Positions 8,349-16,208 of a stretch of DNA of 45,111 bases are shown piece by piece (the stretch's first letter is position 1; every line of letters starts with the position of its first letter). The notes beneath the pieces were generated by a model that saw nothing but the letters and a program-made list of their open reading frames with translations, was not told the origin of the DNA and ran no database searches. Source of the DNA: an uncultured Bacteroidales bacterium (lineage in GTDB: Bacteria; Bacteroidota; Bacteroidia; Bacteroidales; Bacteroidaceae); NCBI GenBank assembly GCA_902802815.1, contig CADCNQ010000023.1, positions 1 through 45,111 of the forward strand. Direction: 5' to 3'. Made by a program: the position numbers and the translations under genes.

Positions 8349-9938
8349 TTATTTCTTTGTCTTCTTCACAAAGTTCTTATGCTCTATCGTCCAGTTGTCG
8401 TAGCCCTTGAGGTCGCCCTCGATGAAGAGTTTCTCGTTGTCGTCCCTGCCCTTCAGCTGCCAGTCGAGCCATGCACGCACCATACGGGAATTGGCTCCGC
8501 CGTTGGGTTGCTCGTATGTGCCGCCGTGACCGCTGTTCACGTTGTCGGCCAGCACCACAGGCACCTTCTTGATGGCCTTGTAGTCCATCTGTGCATTCTT
8601 CCAGGCCACGTCCGTCTGACCGCCCACGAGGTAGAGTATCGGGCCGTGCAGATTCCTGAGGGACTTTGCACTGGCATCGGCCATCGTCATCTTGCCCATA
8701 CCGGCATTCAGGATGATATAGGTCTTCAGACGCGGGTCACCGCAGTTGGCCAGCACCTGTGCTCCGCCGCATGAGTGTCCGGCAGCGGCAATGTTTGCGG
8801 CATCTATCTTGTCATAGTAGGGAGAAGCGGGGTCGGAAGTCTGCTTGCTTACCCAGTCGAGGGCCTTCTGTACCACCGACGATGGCGTCGGTCTGTCATT
8901 CTCGTGCTGCGCGAACATCTGCATCTCGCCCACAGCCACCACCATATATCCGTAGGAAGCCACATCGGTGAGCATGTTCTCGTAGCCGATGCTGGTGTCC
9001 ATGCAACCTCCGTTGCAGAAGATGAGTACGGGCAGCTTTCTCCTGATATTCAGCGGGCGGTACACCACGAAGTCGGGCAATGAGGGTTCGCGCACAGCCA
9101 CAGCCTTACTTCTGCCGCTGCCTCCGAAATCGGGCACCTTCAGCTGCTCGAAACTGATGCTGGAGTCATTGTGCTTCAGATAGCGAGCGTAGAAGGCATC
9201 CATCGCAGGACGTGTGAACTCCAGTTGCTGGTCGAACGCCACACCGTGATTGCCGTGCACCTTAACATAGTCCACCGACGCACCGGCCTGCTGCATCTTC
9301 TTCACCCAGTCCTCCGTGAGTTCGGGTCTCACAAGAGGATCTTCTGCACCTTGCAGCACGAGGAACGGCGTTTTGCACTTACCTATATAACCCACAGGCC
9401 ACCATTCCGTGTGGTCGGCCCACTCGCCGGGACGGCCGATTTCCGTTGGAGGCGCACCGCCGGCAGCACAGGCCACATCGGCTGTCAAACCTGCCATCAG
9501 CGACAGATGACCGCCGGCAGAATGTCCGTAGGTGCCTATACGCTGAGGGTCGATACCCAAAGTCCGGGCGTTGCTCTTCATCCAGTTTATAGCAGCCTTA
9601 ACATCCTCGATACAGGCAGGCATGGGTGCTTCACGTATAAGCCGGTAGTTCATATTGCAGACCACATAGCCCTTCATGGCATAGTCAATCATCAGCGAGC
9701 GGTAAACAGCATCGTCCTTCGAACCGGCATTCCATCCTCCGCCGTGTATGAGGAGTATGGCGGGGCGGTCCTGCTGCGGACCGAAAAGCGGTTGTGCCAT
9801 GTCGAGCACCGTATTGGGGCCTACGTCCGTGCGATAAGCCACATTCTCTGTCACGGTGATTTGTCGCTGTTCTCCTTGTGCTGACACCGTGAGTACCATC
9901 AGCAACAGGACAAGTGTTGAAAAAAGAATTCTTTTCAT
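8349..9938 (-). CDS. Secreted tandem alpha/beta-hydrolase (two esterase domains fused)
   Basis: 529 residues from the ATG at 9938 (the upstream ATG at 9965 would put nine polar residues before the signal peptide). Signal peptide, cleavage after VSAQ. Domain 1 (about 30-255) has oxyanion motif HGGGW (65-69), nucleophile GHSAGG (Ser140), and probable Asp200 and His231, like carbohydrate or feruloyl esterases of the BD-FAE type. Domain 2 (about 285-495) resembles chlorophyllase/PETase-like hydrolases, with GHSCGG (Ser389), Asp443 and His471. Both triads look complete, so two activities are possible, for example removal of different acyl groups from a polysaccharide. It is monocistronic. Confidence 0.85.
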   Translation of the reverse strand: MKRILFSTLVLLLMVLTVSAQGEQRQITVTENVAYRTDVGPNTVLDMAQPLFGPQQDRPAILLIHGGGWNAGSKDDAVYRSLMIDYAMKGYVVCNMNYRLIREAPMPACIEDVKAAINWMKSNARTLGIDPQRIGTYGHSAGGHLSLMAGLTADVACAAGGAPPTEIGRPGEWADHTEWWPVGYIGKCKTPFLVLQGAEDPLVRPELTEDWVKKMQQAGASVDYVKVHGNHGVAFDQQLEFTRPAMDAFYARYLKHNDSSISFEQLKVPDFGGSGRSKAVAVREPSLPDFVVYRPLNIRRKLPVLIFCNGGCMDTSIGYENMLTDVASYGYMVVAVGEMQMFAQHENDRPTPSSVVQKALDWVSKQTSDPASPYYDKIDAANIAAAGHSCGGAQVLANCGDPRLKTYIILNAGMGKMTMADASAKSLRNLHGPILYLVGGQTDVAWKNAQMDYKAIKKVPVVLADNVNSGHGGTYEQPNGGANSRMVRAWLDWQLKGRDDNEKLFIEGDLKGYDNWTIEHKNFVKKTKK

Positions 9939-9971
9939 GGTTTTATTACTTAGATTGCAACCCAATTATGT

Positions 9972-10011
9972 TCTCGGCCATTGCGGCCACTCGGGCCAAG
10001 CGTATTCAGAG
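9972..10011 (-). repeat. Copy 5 of the triple-nonamer repeat
   Basis: On the minus strand: CTCTGAATACGCTTGGCC, then units TGGCCCGAG, TGGCCGCAA, TGGCCGAGA. It shares an 18-bp identical core with copy 1 in opposite orientation, so the two bracket the 6.2-kb accessory stretch. Confidence 0.8.
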
Positions 10012-10028
10012 CCCCCTCCCCCTTCCAC

Positions 10029-10760
10029 TTAATACAGCTCTGCGGGGATGAGGTTCTTGGCGTTCTCGAAATCCTCCACGGTGTCCAGTTCGCAGGAGAA
10101 AAGTTCGGTGACATCGAGGATGCGGAACGTGTGGCCCTGAGAGAGGAGGCGCTTGAAGGCCAGTTCATAGAACGTATTCTCCAAATGCTCCTGCTCCATC
10201 ATGACAGAGAGTTCGCTGTAGAGGGCGCGAGTGTAGGCAGCGCCCATCTTCTCGATGCCCAGACTCTCGCCGACAGCCTCGCTGGGGCTGCAGGTCTTAC
10301 TGATATCCGTGATGCTGCCCTCTGCATCCACCACCACCTTCATCTCCTCCTCACCAAGCTCGTGACGGATGAGAGTGAGCACCGTGGGCTCCGGAGCCTC
10401 CACCACACGGCGGGCGATGGCGGGGTCGTAGAGCAGGTCGCTGTCGAGCAGCAACACATCGCTCCCCTCAGCAAAGGGACGAGCCAGCCAGAGGGAATAG
10501 ATGTTGTTGGTGGAATCATACACTGCGTTGTGGATAAACGTGGTGGAGAGCGCGGGATAACGCTCCGCAACGAACTGCTCTATCTGTTCGTGCAGATAAC
10601 CCGTGACAATGCACAACTGGTCCACACCGGCTGCCACAAGAGCATCGATGCTGCGCTCGAGGAGCGTGCGCTCCCCTATCTTAAGCAGGCACTTGGGGGT
10701 GTGGGACGTGAGGGGACGCAGACGCGAGGCCGTACCGGCGGCAAGTATTATTGCCTTCAT
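10029..10760 (-). CDS. Nucleotidyltransferase of the LicC/PntC type (sugar- or alcohol-phosphate cytidylyltransferase)
   Basis: 243 residues, single GT-A-like NTP-transferase domain. The N-terminal signature LAAGTASRLRPLT with PKCLL (Lys23) is the nucleotide-binding loop; LLLDSDLLYD carries the metal-binding Asp. In this family such short enzymes load CMP onto phosphocholine, phosphoethanolamine or 2-aminoethylphosphonate. It is the last gene of a run that includes a PLP enzyme and a CDP-alcohol phosphotransferase, so making the CDP-activated head group for the latter is the natural reading; the actual substrate is not visible. Confidence 0.8.
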   Translation of the reverse strand: MKAIILAAGTASRLRPLTSHTPKCLLKIGERTLLERSIDALVAAGVDQLCIVTGYLHEQIEQFVAERYPALSTTFIHNAVYDSTNNIYSLWLARPFAEGSDVLLLDSDLLYDPAIARRVVEAPEPTVLTLIRHELGEEEMKVVVDAEGSITDISKTCSPSEAVGESLGIEKMGAAYTRALYSELSVMMEQEHLENTFYELAFKRLLSQGHTFRILDVTELFSCELDTVEDFENAKNLIPAELY

Positions 10761-10797
10761 TAAAGGTTAAGGGTTAAAGGTTAAAGGTTAAGGGTTA
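10761..10797. repeat. Telomere-like 7-bp tandem repeat filling an intergenic gap
   Basis: Heptamer units (GGTTAAA/GGTTAAG) fill the whole gap between the aminotransferase stop (10795-10797, itself inside the repeat) and the nucleotidyltransferase start at 10760. It is the inverse of the array at 5725-5762. Confidence 0.85.
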
Positions 10798-11826
10798 GGC
10801 CAGGCACTGCTTGATAGTGTCAACCACCACCTGAATCTGCTCACGACGGCCGAGAGTGATGCGCAGGCAGTCCTCAAGACCCTTGTCGGTCATGAACTTG
10901 ATCTTGTAGTCCTGAGCGGCGAGAGCCTTCTGCAGCTTCTCCTTGATAGACGTGGGATACTTGATGAGGATGAAGTTGGCAACACTCTTGTACACCTTGA
11001 AACCGGGCACATTGCCGAGCTCCTTCTTGAAGAGCTGACGGTCCCACTCCATATCCTCTGCCACACGGCGATAGTGGTCGTCGCTGTCGAGAGCGGCCAG
11101 AGCCACAGCCTCGGCAAAGCGGTTGAAACCGAGATACTTGTTGGAATAGCTCAGGAACTGGTCGTGACCCTTGCCGATGAAGCCGAAGCCGGTGCGCAGG
11201 CCGGGCAGACCGTAGAACTTGGACAGAGTGCGCGAAATGATGAGGTTGGAATACTTGTTCACCAGCGGAGCAATGTAGTCCACATCCGATGTGATGAAGC
11301 TGGCGTAAGCCTCATCAACCAGCACCATAGTGTCGGAAGGTATGTTCTCCATGATACGGCCGATCTCCTCGGAAGTGAGGCTGTTGCCCGTGGGATTGTT
11401 GGGAGAAGCCAGGAGGAGCATACGGGGATGGATGCGGTTGGTGTATTCAATCACCTCGTCCACATTGTAGGCGAAGGTGTCTTCCTGCTCGTAGAGAGGA
11501 TACATCTCGAAGGTGCCGCCGCACTCGGAGGCTACGCGGTTGTAGTACCACCAGGAGAATTCGGGAATCAGGATGCGCTTGTTGTCGCCTTCCATCAGGA
11601 AATAGTGGATGGCGTTCTTCAGAATCTCCTCGCCACCGTAGGCAAGCAGCACCTGCTCCTCGGGGACACCGTAGATTTCGCTTACGCGCACGCTGATGAC
11701 GCTCTTCTTGCCCTGGTCGTAGATACGGGTGTAGAAACAGAGGTCCTTCGCATCGAAATTCTTCACTGCGTCCAGCACCTTCTGGCTGGGTTCGAAATTG
11801 AATTCGTTTCTGTCAAGATAATTCAT
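10795..11826 (-). CDS. HisC-like PLP-dependent aminotransferase or decarboxylase
   Basis: 343 residues, fold-type I, class I/II, closest in layout to histidinol-phosphate aminotransferase and to CobD-type amino-acid-phosphate decarboxylases. Visible: SPNNPTG (141-147), DEAYA (171-175), the PLP lysine in SRTLSKFYGLPGLRTG (Lys203, Arg211), and C-terminal LRITLG with the carboxylate or phosphate-binding Arg. There are no his genes nearby; the neighbours are lipid head-group genes, so it may make an amino-alcohol phosphate (for example from a phosphorylated amino acid) rather than histidine. That is inference. Confidence 0.8.
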   Translation of the reverse strand: MNYLDRNEFNFEPSQKVLDAVKNFDAKDLCFYTRIYDQGKKSVISVRVSEIYGVPEEQVLLAYGGEEILKNAIHYFLMEGDNKRILIPEFSWWYYNRVASECGGTFEMYPLYEQEDTFAYNVDEVIEYTNRIHPRMLLLASPNNPTGNSLTSEEIGRIMENIPSDTMVLVDEAYASFITSDVDYIAPLVNKYSNLIISRTLSKFYGLPGLRTGFGFIGKGHDQFLSYSNKYLGFNRFAEAVALAALDSDDHYRRVAEDMEWDRQLFKKELGNVPGFKVYKSVANFILIKYPTSIKEKLQKALAAQDYKIKFMTDKGLEDCLRITLGRREQIQVVVDTIKQCLA

Positions 11827-11849
11827 ATTCGTATAAGTTTTATGTGTTT

Positions 11850-12899
11850 TTATTCCTTTTTATCGCTTGGCAGGCGCATGAGCGCAATACCGATGACTAT
11901 CCAGATGATTTCCCTCACACGGCAGATGAGACTCACGAAGATGCCGAGAGCGGCAGAGAGTCCGAGAGCTGCTATGGAGATGACAAAACCGCCCTCCTGC
12001 ACGCCGAGCTGCATGGGCAGGAAGCCTATGAGATTGGCCAGCAGCGTGGTGAGCGCCACAATCAGGATGGAATGGAGCGCGGTGAGCAGGATACCGTGGA
12101 AACCGCCTCCGCAGTCGACACCGAAGAGAAGAAGCATGAAGAGCACCTCCATCGACTGTATGATGCGGGAGAGATACTCCAGAAGCAGTGCCGAATAGAA
12201 GGCACGCTTGTCCTGACGGTGGAGAGCACCTATCTGACGGTCCACATTCTCCAGAGCCTCACGATGCGCCTCCGTGAAACGCTCGCTCCAGCCGCCGAGT
12301 CCGGGCAGCTTGCCCACCCAGCGGATGACCTTCATCACAAGGCCGTTGCGATAGCCGCGCGAGAAGAGATAGAAGGCCACAAGGCAGAAAGCCACGATGA
12401 CGGCAAGAGAAACCGCCATCACGGGTGTGAGAGGCAGGTCGCCAACGAGCACCAGAGCAAGGTAGAGGAACACGGAGGTGAACCAGAACCAGAAATGCGC
12501 GAAGACGTGCATCATAGCATAGAGAATCACCGAGGAGGTGGCATGCTGCTTGGTCATGTCGCGCGAGAGTTCCATGATACGGTAGGGCTCACCGCCGAGA
12601 CCGCCCACGGGAGTGGCATAGTTGAGGGCATAACCTGTGATGGTGAGACGGAAGATGCGCCAGAACGAGGGTACCTCGTCGGGGTCGGCATTACCGCGGA
12701 TGACAGCCATCCATGAAAGAGCATTGACACCATACACCACCACCCAGATGCCGACGATGGGGATGAGCCAATAGCCTGCATGGCAGAGATGGTCCCACAG
12801 TTCGACAAAACTCACATCGAACGTGAAGAGCATCACCACAACGGCCGCCACGCCGAGCAGGAAGAACAGATTGTTGAGACGCTGCTTTGTCCAGGTCAT
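11850..12899 (-). CDS. Lysylphosphatidylglycerol-synthase-like membrane protein (UPF0104, flippase-like)
   Basis: 349 residues with about eight hydrophobic segments, the layout of the integral-membrane half of MprF (lysylphosphatidylglycerol synthase TM region). Features such as NYATPVGGLGGEPYR and the C-terminal GFLPMQLGVQEGG are typical of the family. Standalone members are thought to move or sense lipids across the inner membrane. It overlaps the upstream CDP-alcohol phosphotransferase gene by one base, supporting a role in handling the lipid made by that enzyme. Confidence 0.85.
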   Translation of the reverse strand: MTWTKQRLNNLFFLLGVAAVVVMLFTFDVSFVELWDHLCHAGYWLIPIVGIWVVVYGVNALSWMAVIRGNADPDEVPSFWRIFRLTITGYALNYATPVGGLGGEPYRIMELSRDMTKQHATSSVILYAMMHVFAHFWFWFTSVFLYLALVLVGDLPLTPVMAVSLAVIVAFCLVAFYLFSRGYRNGLVMKVIRWVGKLPGLGGWSERFTEAHREALENVDRQIGALHRQDKRAFYSALLLEYLSRIIQSMEVLFMLLLFGVDCGGGFHGILLTALHSILIVALTTLLANLIGFLPMQLGVQEGGFVISIAALGLSAALGIFVSLICRVREIIWIVIGIALMRLPSDKKE

Positions 12900-13894
12900 T
12901 ACTTAACGGGAGTTGAAGCCACTACACGGTCTGCTATCTCGCGGCAGAAACGCTCGTGGCGGTAGTTGATATAGTTGGTGAACAAACGCATGCCGACGCT
13001 CTCGAAGATGAAATAGAGCGCAGGGATGTCGGCCAGACAGAAGATGATGAACATACCCGTGCGGAAATTGAATGTCAGCATGCCGTTGAGGGGTATGATG
13101 GCCAGAGAGCGCCGATGGAGCTCCTGACGGATGTCCTCGGGGATGGTGTCGCCGTAGCGCTCTGCGAGCACATGCATGAGACGCTGGAACTGCGGTGTCT
13201 GCTTCTCCTGCTTCCTGGTGTAGCCTACATAGCTGTGGAGGAACACCTTCCAGAGGAAATTACCCTTCCAGGGAGTCTCGTCGTAGAGTTTCTTCTGCTG
13301 GGCGGAGGTGTCGAGCTCACTGCCCTTCTTGCCCTTCTGGAAGAGGAGGTGTATCTGGATGTAATAGTCGGCAAGACGCTGCTGTGCACCGATGCCGTCG
13401 AAGCCCGATATGAAGGAGAGGATGAGCACGATGCAGGTGGCTATCTGCACATTCTGCTCCGTTTCGGCGATGCCGAAGAGGCTGAACTCAATGCTATGGT
13501 GGAAATAGAAACGGTAAACGAGAGCCAGATAGATGGGAATGAACCATACAAAACCGGCGGCCCCGTCGAGGATGCGACCCAGCTGGCTCTTCTTGCCCGT
13601 CATACGCGCCAACTGGCCGTCGGTGCAGTCGTAGACATCGGCCCAGATGAGAAGCACGATGGCTATGATGTTCATCAGGAGACCGTGCCAGCCGTCATAG
13701 TAGAAACTGGAGAAGGCAAAGAAGTAGGCACTGCCCGCTCCGATAATCCACGAGATGAGGGTGACGGTGTTGGGATGGATATCCAGGCGTGCGAAGAGCA
13801 CAGCCCAATAGTAACTCAGGGGACGTACAAAATGATAATCAAGCCAGTCCTCGGTCTCAGAGGACTTCAGCGTTGCTGCTACTTTTTCGTTCAT
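12899..13894 (-). CDS. CDP-alcohol phosphatidyltransferase family protein with an altered active site
   Basis: 331 residues, multi-spanning membrane enzyme transferring a phospho-alcohol from a CDP-alcohol to a lipid acceptor, or a phosphatidyl group from CDP-diacylglycerol. The motif D89-x2-D92-G93-x2-A96-R97-x8-G106-x3-D110 is present, but the fourth conserved Asp expected at 114 is Gly, followed by Phe. The protein is longer than bacterial PgsA/PssA (about 180-250 residues) owing to an insert around residues 170-250. It overlaps both neighbours by 1-4 bp. The missing Asp may mean a distinct mechanism or loss of activity. Confidence 0.8.
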   Translation of the reverse strand: MNEKVAATLKSSETEDWLDYHFVRPLSYYWAVLFARLDIHPNTVTLISWIIGAGSAYFFAFSSFYYDGWHGLLMNIIAIVLLIWADVYDCTDGQLARMTGKKSQLGRILDGAAGFVWFIPIYLALVYRFYFHHSIEFSLFGIAETEQNVQIATCIVLILSFISGFDGIGAQQRLADYYIQIHLLFQKGKKGSELDTSAQQKKLYDETPWKGNFLWKVFLHSYVGYTRKQEKQTPQFQRLMHVLAERYGDTIPEDIRQELHRRSLAIIPLNGMLTFNFRTGMFIIFCLADIPALYFIFESVGMRLFTNYINYRHERFCREIADRVVASTPVK

Positions 13895-15783
13895 AGGTTT
13901 TCGTAACTGTCTTGTAGTATTGCTTTCAACTGTTTCTCACGCAGCGTATCGGTCTCGGAGATGAAGACACCGCTCTGGTGGTCGTACATCGAGAAACCGC
14001 GTTCGTCCATCAGCATCACACCGGCCGGATAGGTGGCATAGACGCAGGGCGATACGTAGCGCGAGGAGAATATATTGCGTGAATAGGGGAATTGTCTGTG
14101 TGTGATATTCATCTGCGAGAGCAGCGTGGCCGCTATGTCGCTCTGGCTGATGAGAGTCTCCACATTGCCCGTATGACGGAGCGCTCCGCCCACAATGAGC
14201 AGGGGGATGTGGAAGAAGTCGGGACGGTCGTAGAACTGATGATAGGGATATCCGTGATCGGCGAAGATGATGACAACGGTCTTGTCCCACACAGGGCTCT
14301 GACTGAGACGGTCAAGGAAACGGCCGATATGGTGGTCGGTGTAGGAGAACGCGTTGAGTATCCTGTCGCGGAAACGCTCGTAGGGCACCTTCCAGGGCTC
14401 GTGCGACGAAAGAGTCTGGAAGCCCACACACCAGGGTTCGCTTCTGTCCGCGGATGTGACGTAGGAAAAGAGACGCTCGAAGGCAATACTGTCGTTGGCA
14501 CCCCACTGGTCGCGCTCTTCGGGGCGTACATCAATGTCCTCGATGCCCATCACCCTGTCGTAACCGGCAGCAGAGAGATAGCGGCCTTTGTTCATGAAAG
14601 AGGGTTCACCGCCGTAGAGATAGCAGGTGGAATATCCTGCACGCCTGAGTGTCGAAGGAATGGCGGGAATGCCGCTGCCCTGCTCCATGAGAGCAAGCAC
14701 GGAATCCTGCATCATAAGGCTTACGGTGGGATAAGAGAGAGCACCCGAGATGACACTCACCGTGCCGCGGTCCGTGCGGAAGGAGGAAGCGTAGGCACGG
14801 GTGAAATTGATGCCCTGCTGCATCCAACGGCAGAGCTCCGGAGTGACGGGCTCCTTCTCTGACGAGAACATGCTGACACCCTCGCCGTATTTGCCGCCGA
14901 GGTCCCTCACAAAGACGGCTCCCATGCTTTCTATCTGGAGCGTCAGTATGTTGGGACGCGTGGTGGTGAACAGGGTGTCGGTGATGTCCTCTGTATCTGC
15001 CGGGAAAAGACGCGATGTCAGCGCTCTCGCCTCCTTGGCATCCATCGAACGGAACTGTCTGTCGGCATCCTCAGAATAGAGCCACACGGAATGTGCCATG
15101 TGGAAGACGGGATTCACCGCTGCATTGGAGAGGAAAATGTTGCGGCGCACAGTGAGATCCTTACCCGCAATCTGCACCTTCTGGAATGCAAGTCCCTCAC
15201 CGATGACACCCGCAACACCGAGAATCAGGGGCAACAGGACGATAAAACCTGCAAGCCATACTACCCAGCCGCGCACCCTTCTAGCGTGACGGCGACCACG
15301 CGCACTGAAACTTCTGGGAGTGAATCTGAAAGCCAGGAAACCGGCCACAAAGGCCGCAAGAACGGAAAGTCCGATGCGGGACACGAGATAGCTCACCGGT
15401 GTGGAAGACGACATCTCACCGGGTTCGCTCATATAGGCGAAGACGGAAGCGTCGAGTTTGAACTTCCAATGCTCGTACATGATGAAATCGGCACATGTGA
15501 AACACACAGTGACGAAAACCGTAAGCCAGAGCAGCACTCCTGCCGTGCGACGCATTGACAGGCGCTCCCACTTCAGCGAGAGCAGTGTGAGCAGGACGGG
15601 CACAGCCATAAGAGCCGATGCCACCGCCATATCCATGGGAATGCCGAGCAGTTCGGCCTTGACGCCATCCGCCATATTGAAGAACGACAGGTCGCGGTTG
15701 TAGTAAAGGAAAGCCGCACGCCCGACGATATTCACCAGGAGCAGATAGAGGAACAGCAGTATGATATATGCGATGCGTTTCAT
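13891..15783 (-). CDS. LTA-synthase-like membrane sulfatase (phospho-alcohol transferase)
   Basis: 630 residues. Several N-terminal membrane segments (about residues 5-210) are followed by an extracytoplasmic alkaline-phosphatase-fold domain (about 275-600). Metal and nucleophile features: LQIESMG near residue 280, a SSFRTDRGTVSV nucleophile region, and FADHGYP near 525. LtaS-like enzymes move glycerol-phosphate or phosphoethanolamine from a phospholipid onto an acceptor. Its place in a run with a CDP-alcohol enzyme suggests it uses the lipid made by its neighbours. The start overlaps the RNase H gene by ATGA. Confidence 0.85.
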   Translation of the reverse strand: MKRIAYIILLFLYLLLVNIVGRAAFLYYNRDLSFFNMADGVKAELLGIPMDMAVASALMAVPVLLTLLSLKWERLSMRRTAGVLLWLTVFVTVCFTCADFIMYEHWKFKLDASVFAYMSEPGEMSSSTPVSYLVSRIGLSVLAAFVAGFLAFRFTPRSFSARGRRHARRVRGWVVWLAGFIVLLPLILGVAGVIGEGLAFQKVQIAGKDLTVRRNIFLSNAAVNPVFHMAHSVWLYSEDADRQFRSMDAKEARALTSRLFPADTEDITDTLFTTTRPNILTLQIESMGAVFVRDLGGKYGEGVSMFSSEKEPVTPELCRWMQQGINFTRAYASSFRTDRGTVSVISGALSYPTVSLMMQDSVLALMEQGSGIPAIPSTLRRAGYSTCYLYGGEPSFMNKGRYLSAAGYDRVMGIEDIDVRPEERDQWGANDSIAFERLFSYVTSADRSEPWCVGFQTLSSHEPWKVPYERFRDRILNAFSYTDHHIGRFLDRLSQSPVWDKTVVIIFADHGYPYHQFYDRPDFFHIPLLIVGGALRHTGNVETLISQSDIAATLLSQMNITHRQFPYSRNIFSSRYVSPCVYATYPAGVMLMDERGFSMYDHQSGVFISETDTLREKQLKAILQDSYENL

Positions 15784-16193
15784 TTGCGTCCGAAGTCGGC
15801 AGGGATTTCACCCCACTCTTCTGTTTGCCATTTAAGCACTTGGTTCTTGTAGGAATGCGTTCTCAGCCAGTTTTCCGCACGCGCCACGAGGTCGAGAGCC
15901 TGGGCTGTCTCCTCCGTGCGCTCCAGAGTGGTCTTCGCCTTGCGGTTGCGCACCCACGCCATACCGCTCACCGAGTCGGAATAGACCGGCATGGAAAGGC
16001 CGCGCTGCTGCAGGAGTGCAAGTCCGTGAACAATGGCGAGGAACTCACCTATGTTGTTGGTGCCCTTGATGGGACCGAAACGGAACACCTCGCGTCCCGA
16101 CGGCACGTGTACACCGCGATACTCCATCATACCGGGATTACCGCTGCACGCGGCATCCACACAGAGGGCTTCTTTGATGTTCATTCCGCTCAT
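15780..16193 (-). CDS. Ribonuclease H family protein
   Basis: 137 residues, RNase HI fold. Four acidic catalytic residues are visible: Asp13 (VDAACSGNPG), Glu50 (NNIGEF), Asp73 (YSDS) and Asp133 in the C-terminal GEIPADFGRK. This would cut RNA in RNA-DNA hybrids. An internal start at Met4 is possible. There is no hybrid-binding N-terminal domain. It lies between argS and the lipid genes in a compact minus-strand run. Confidence 0.9.
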   Translation of the reverse strand: MSGMNIKEALCVDAACSGNPGMMEYRGVHVPSGREVFRFGPIKGTNNIGEFLAIVHGLALLQQRGLSMPVYSDSVSGMAWVRNRKAKTTLERTEETAQALDLVARAENWLRTHSYKNQVLKWQTEEWGEIPADFGRK

Positions 16194-16208
16194 TGTCCGC
16201 TCTGTCTG

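Noticed and set aside
10795..11826. Assignment as hisC
   Set aside because: The fold and motifs fit, but no other histidine gene is nearby and the operon context points to lipid head groups, so no symbol was given.
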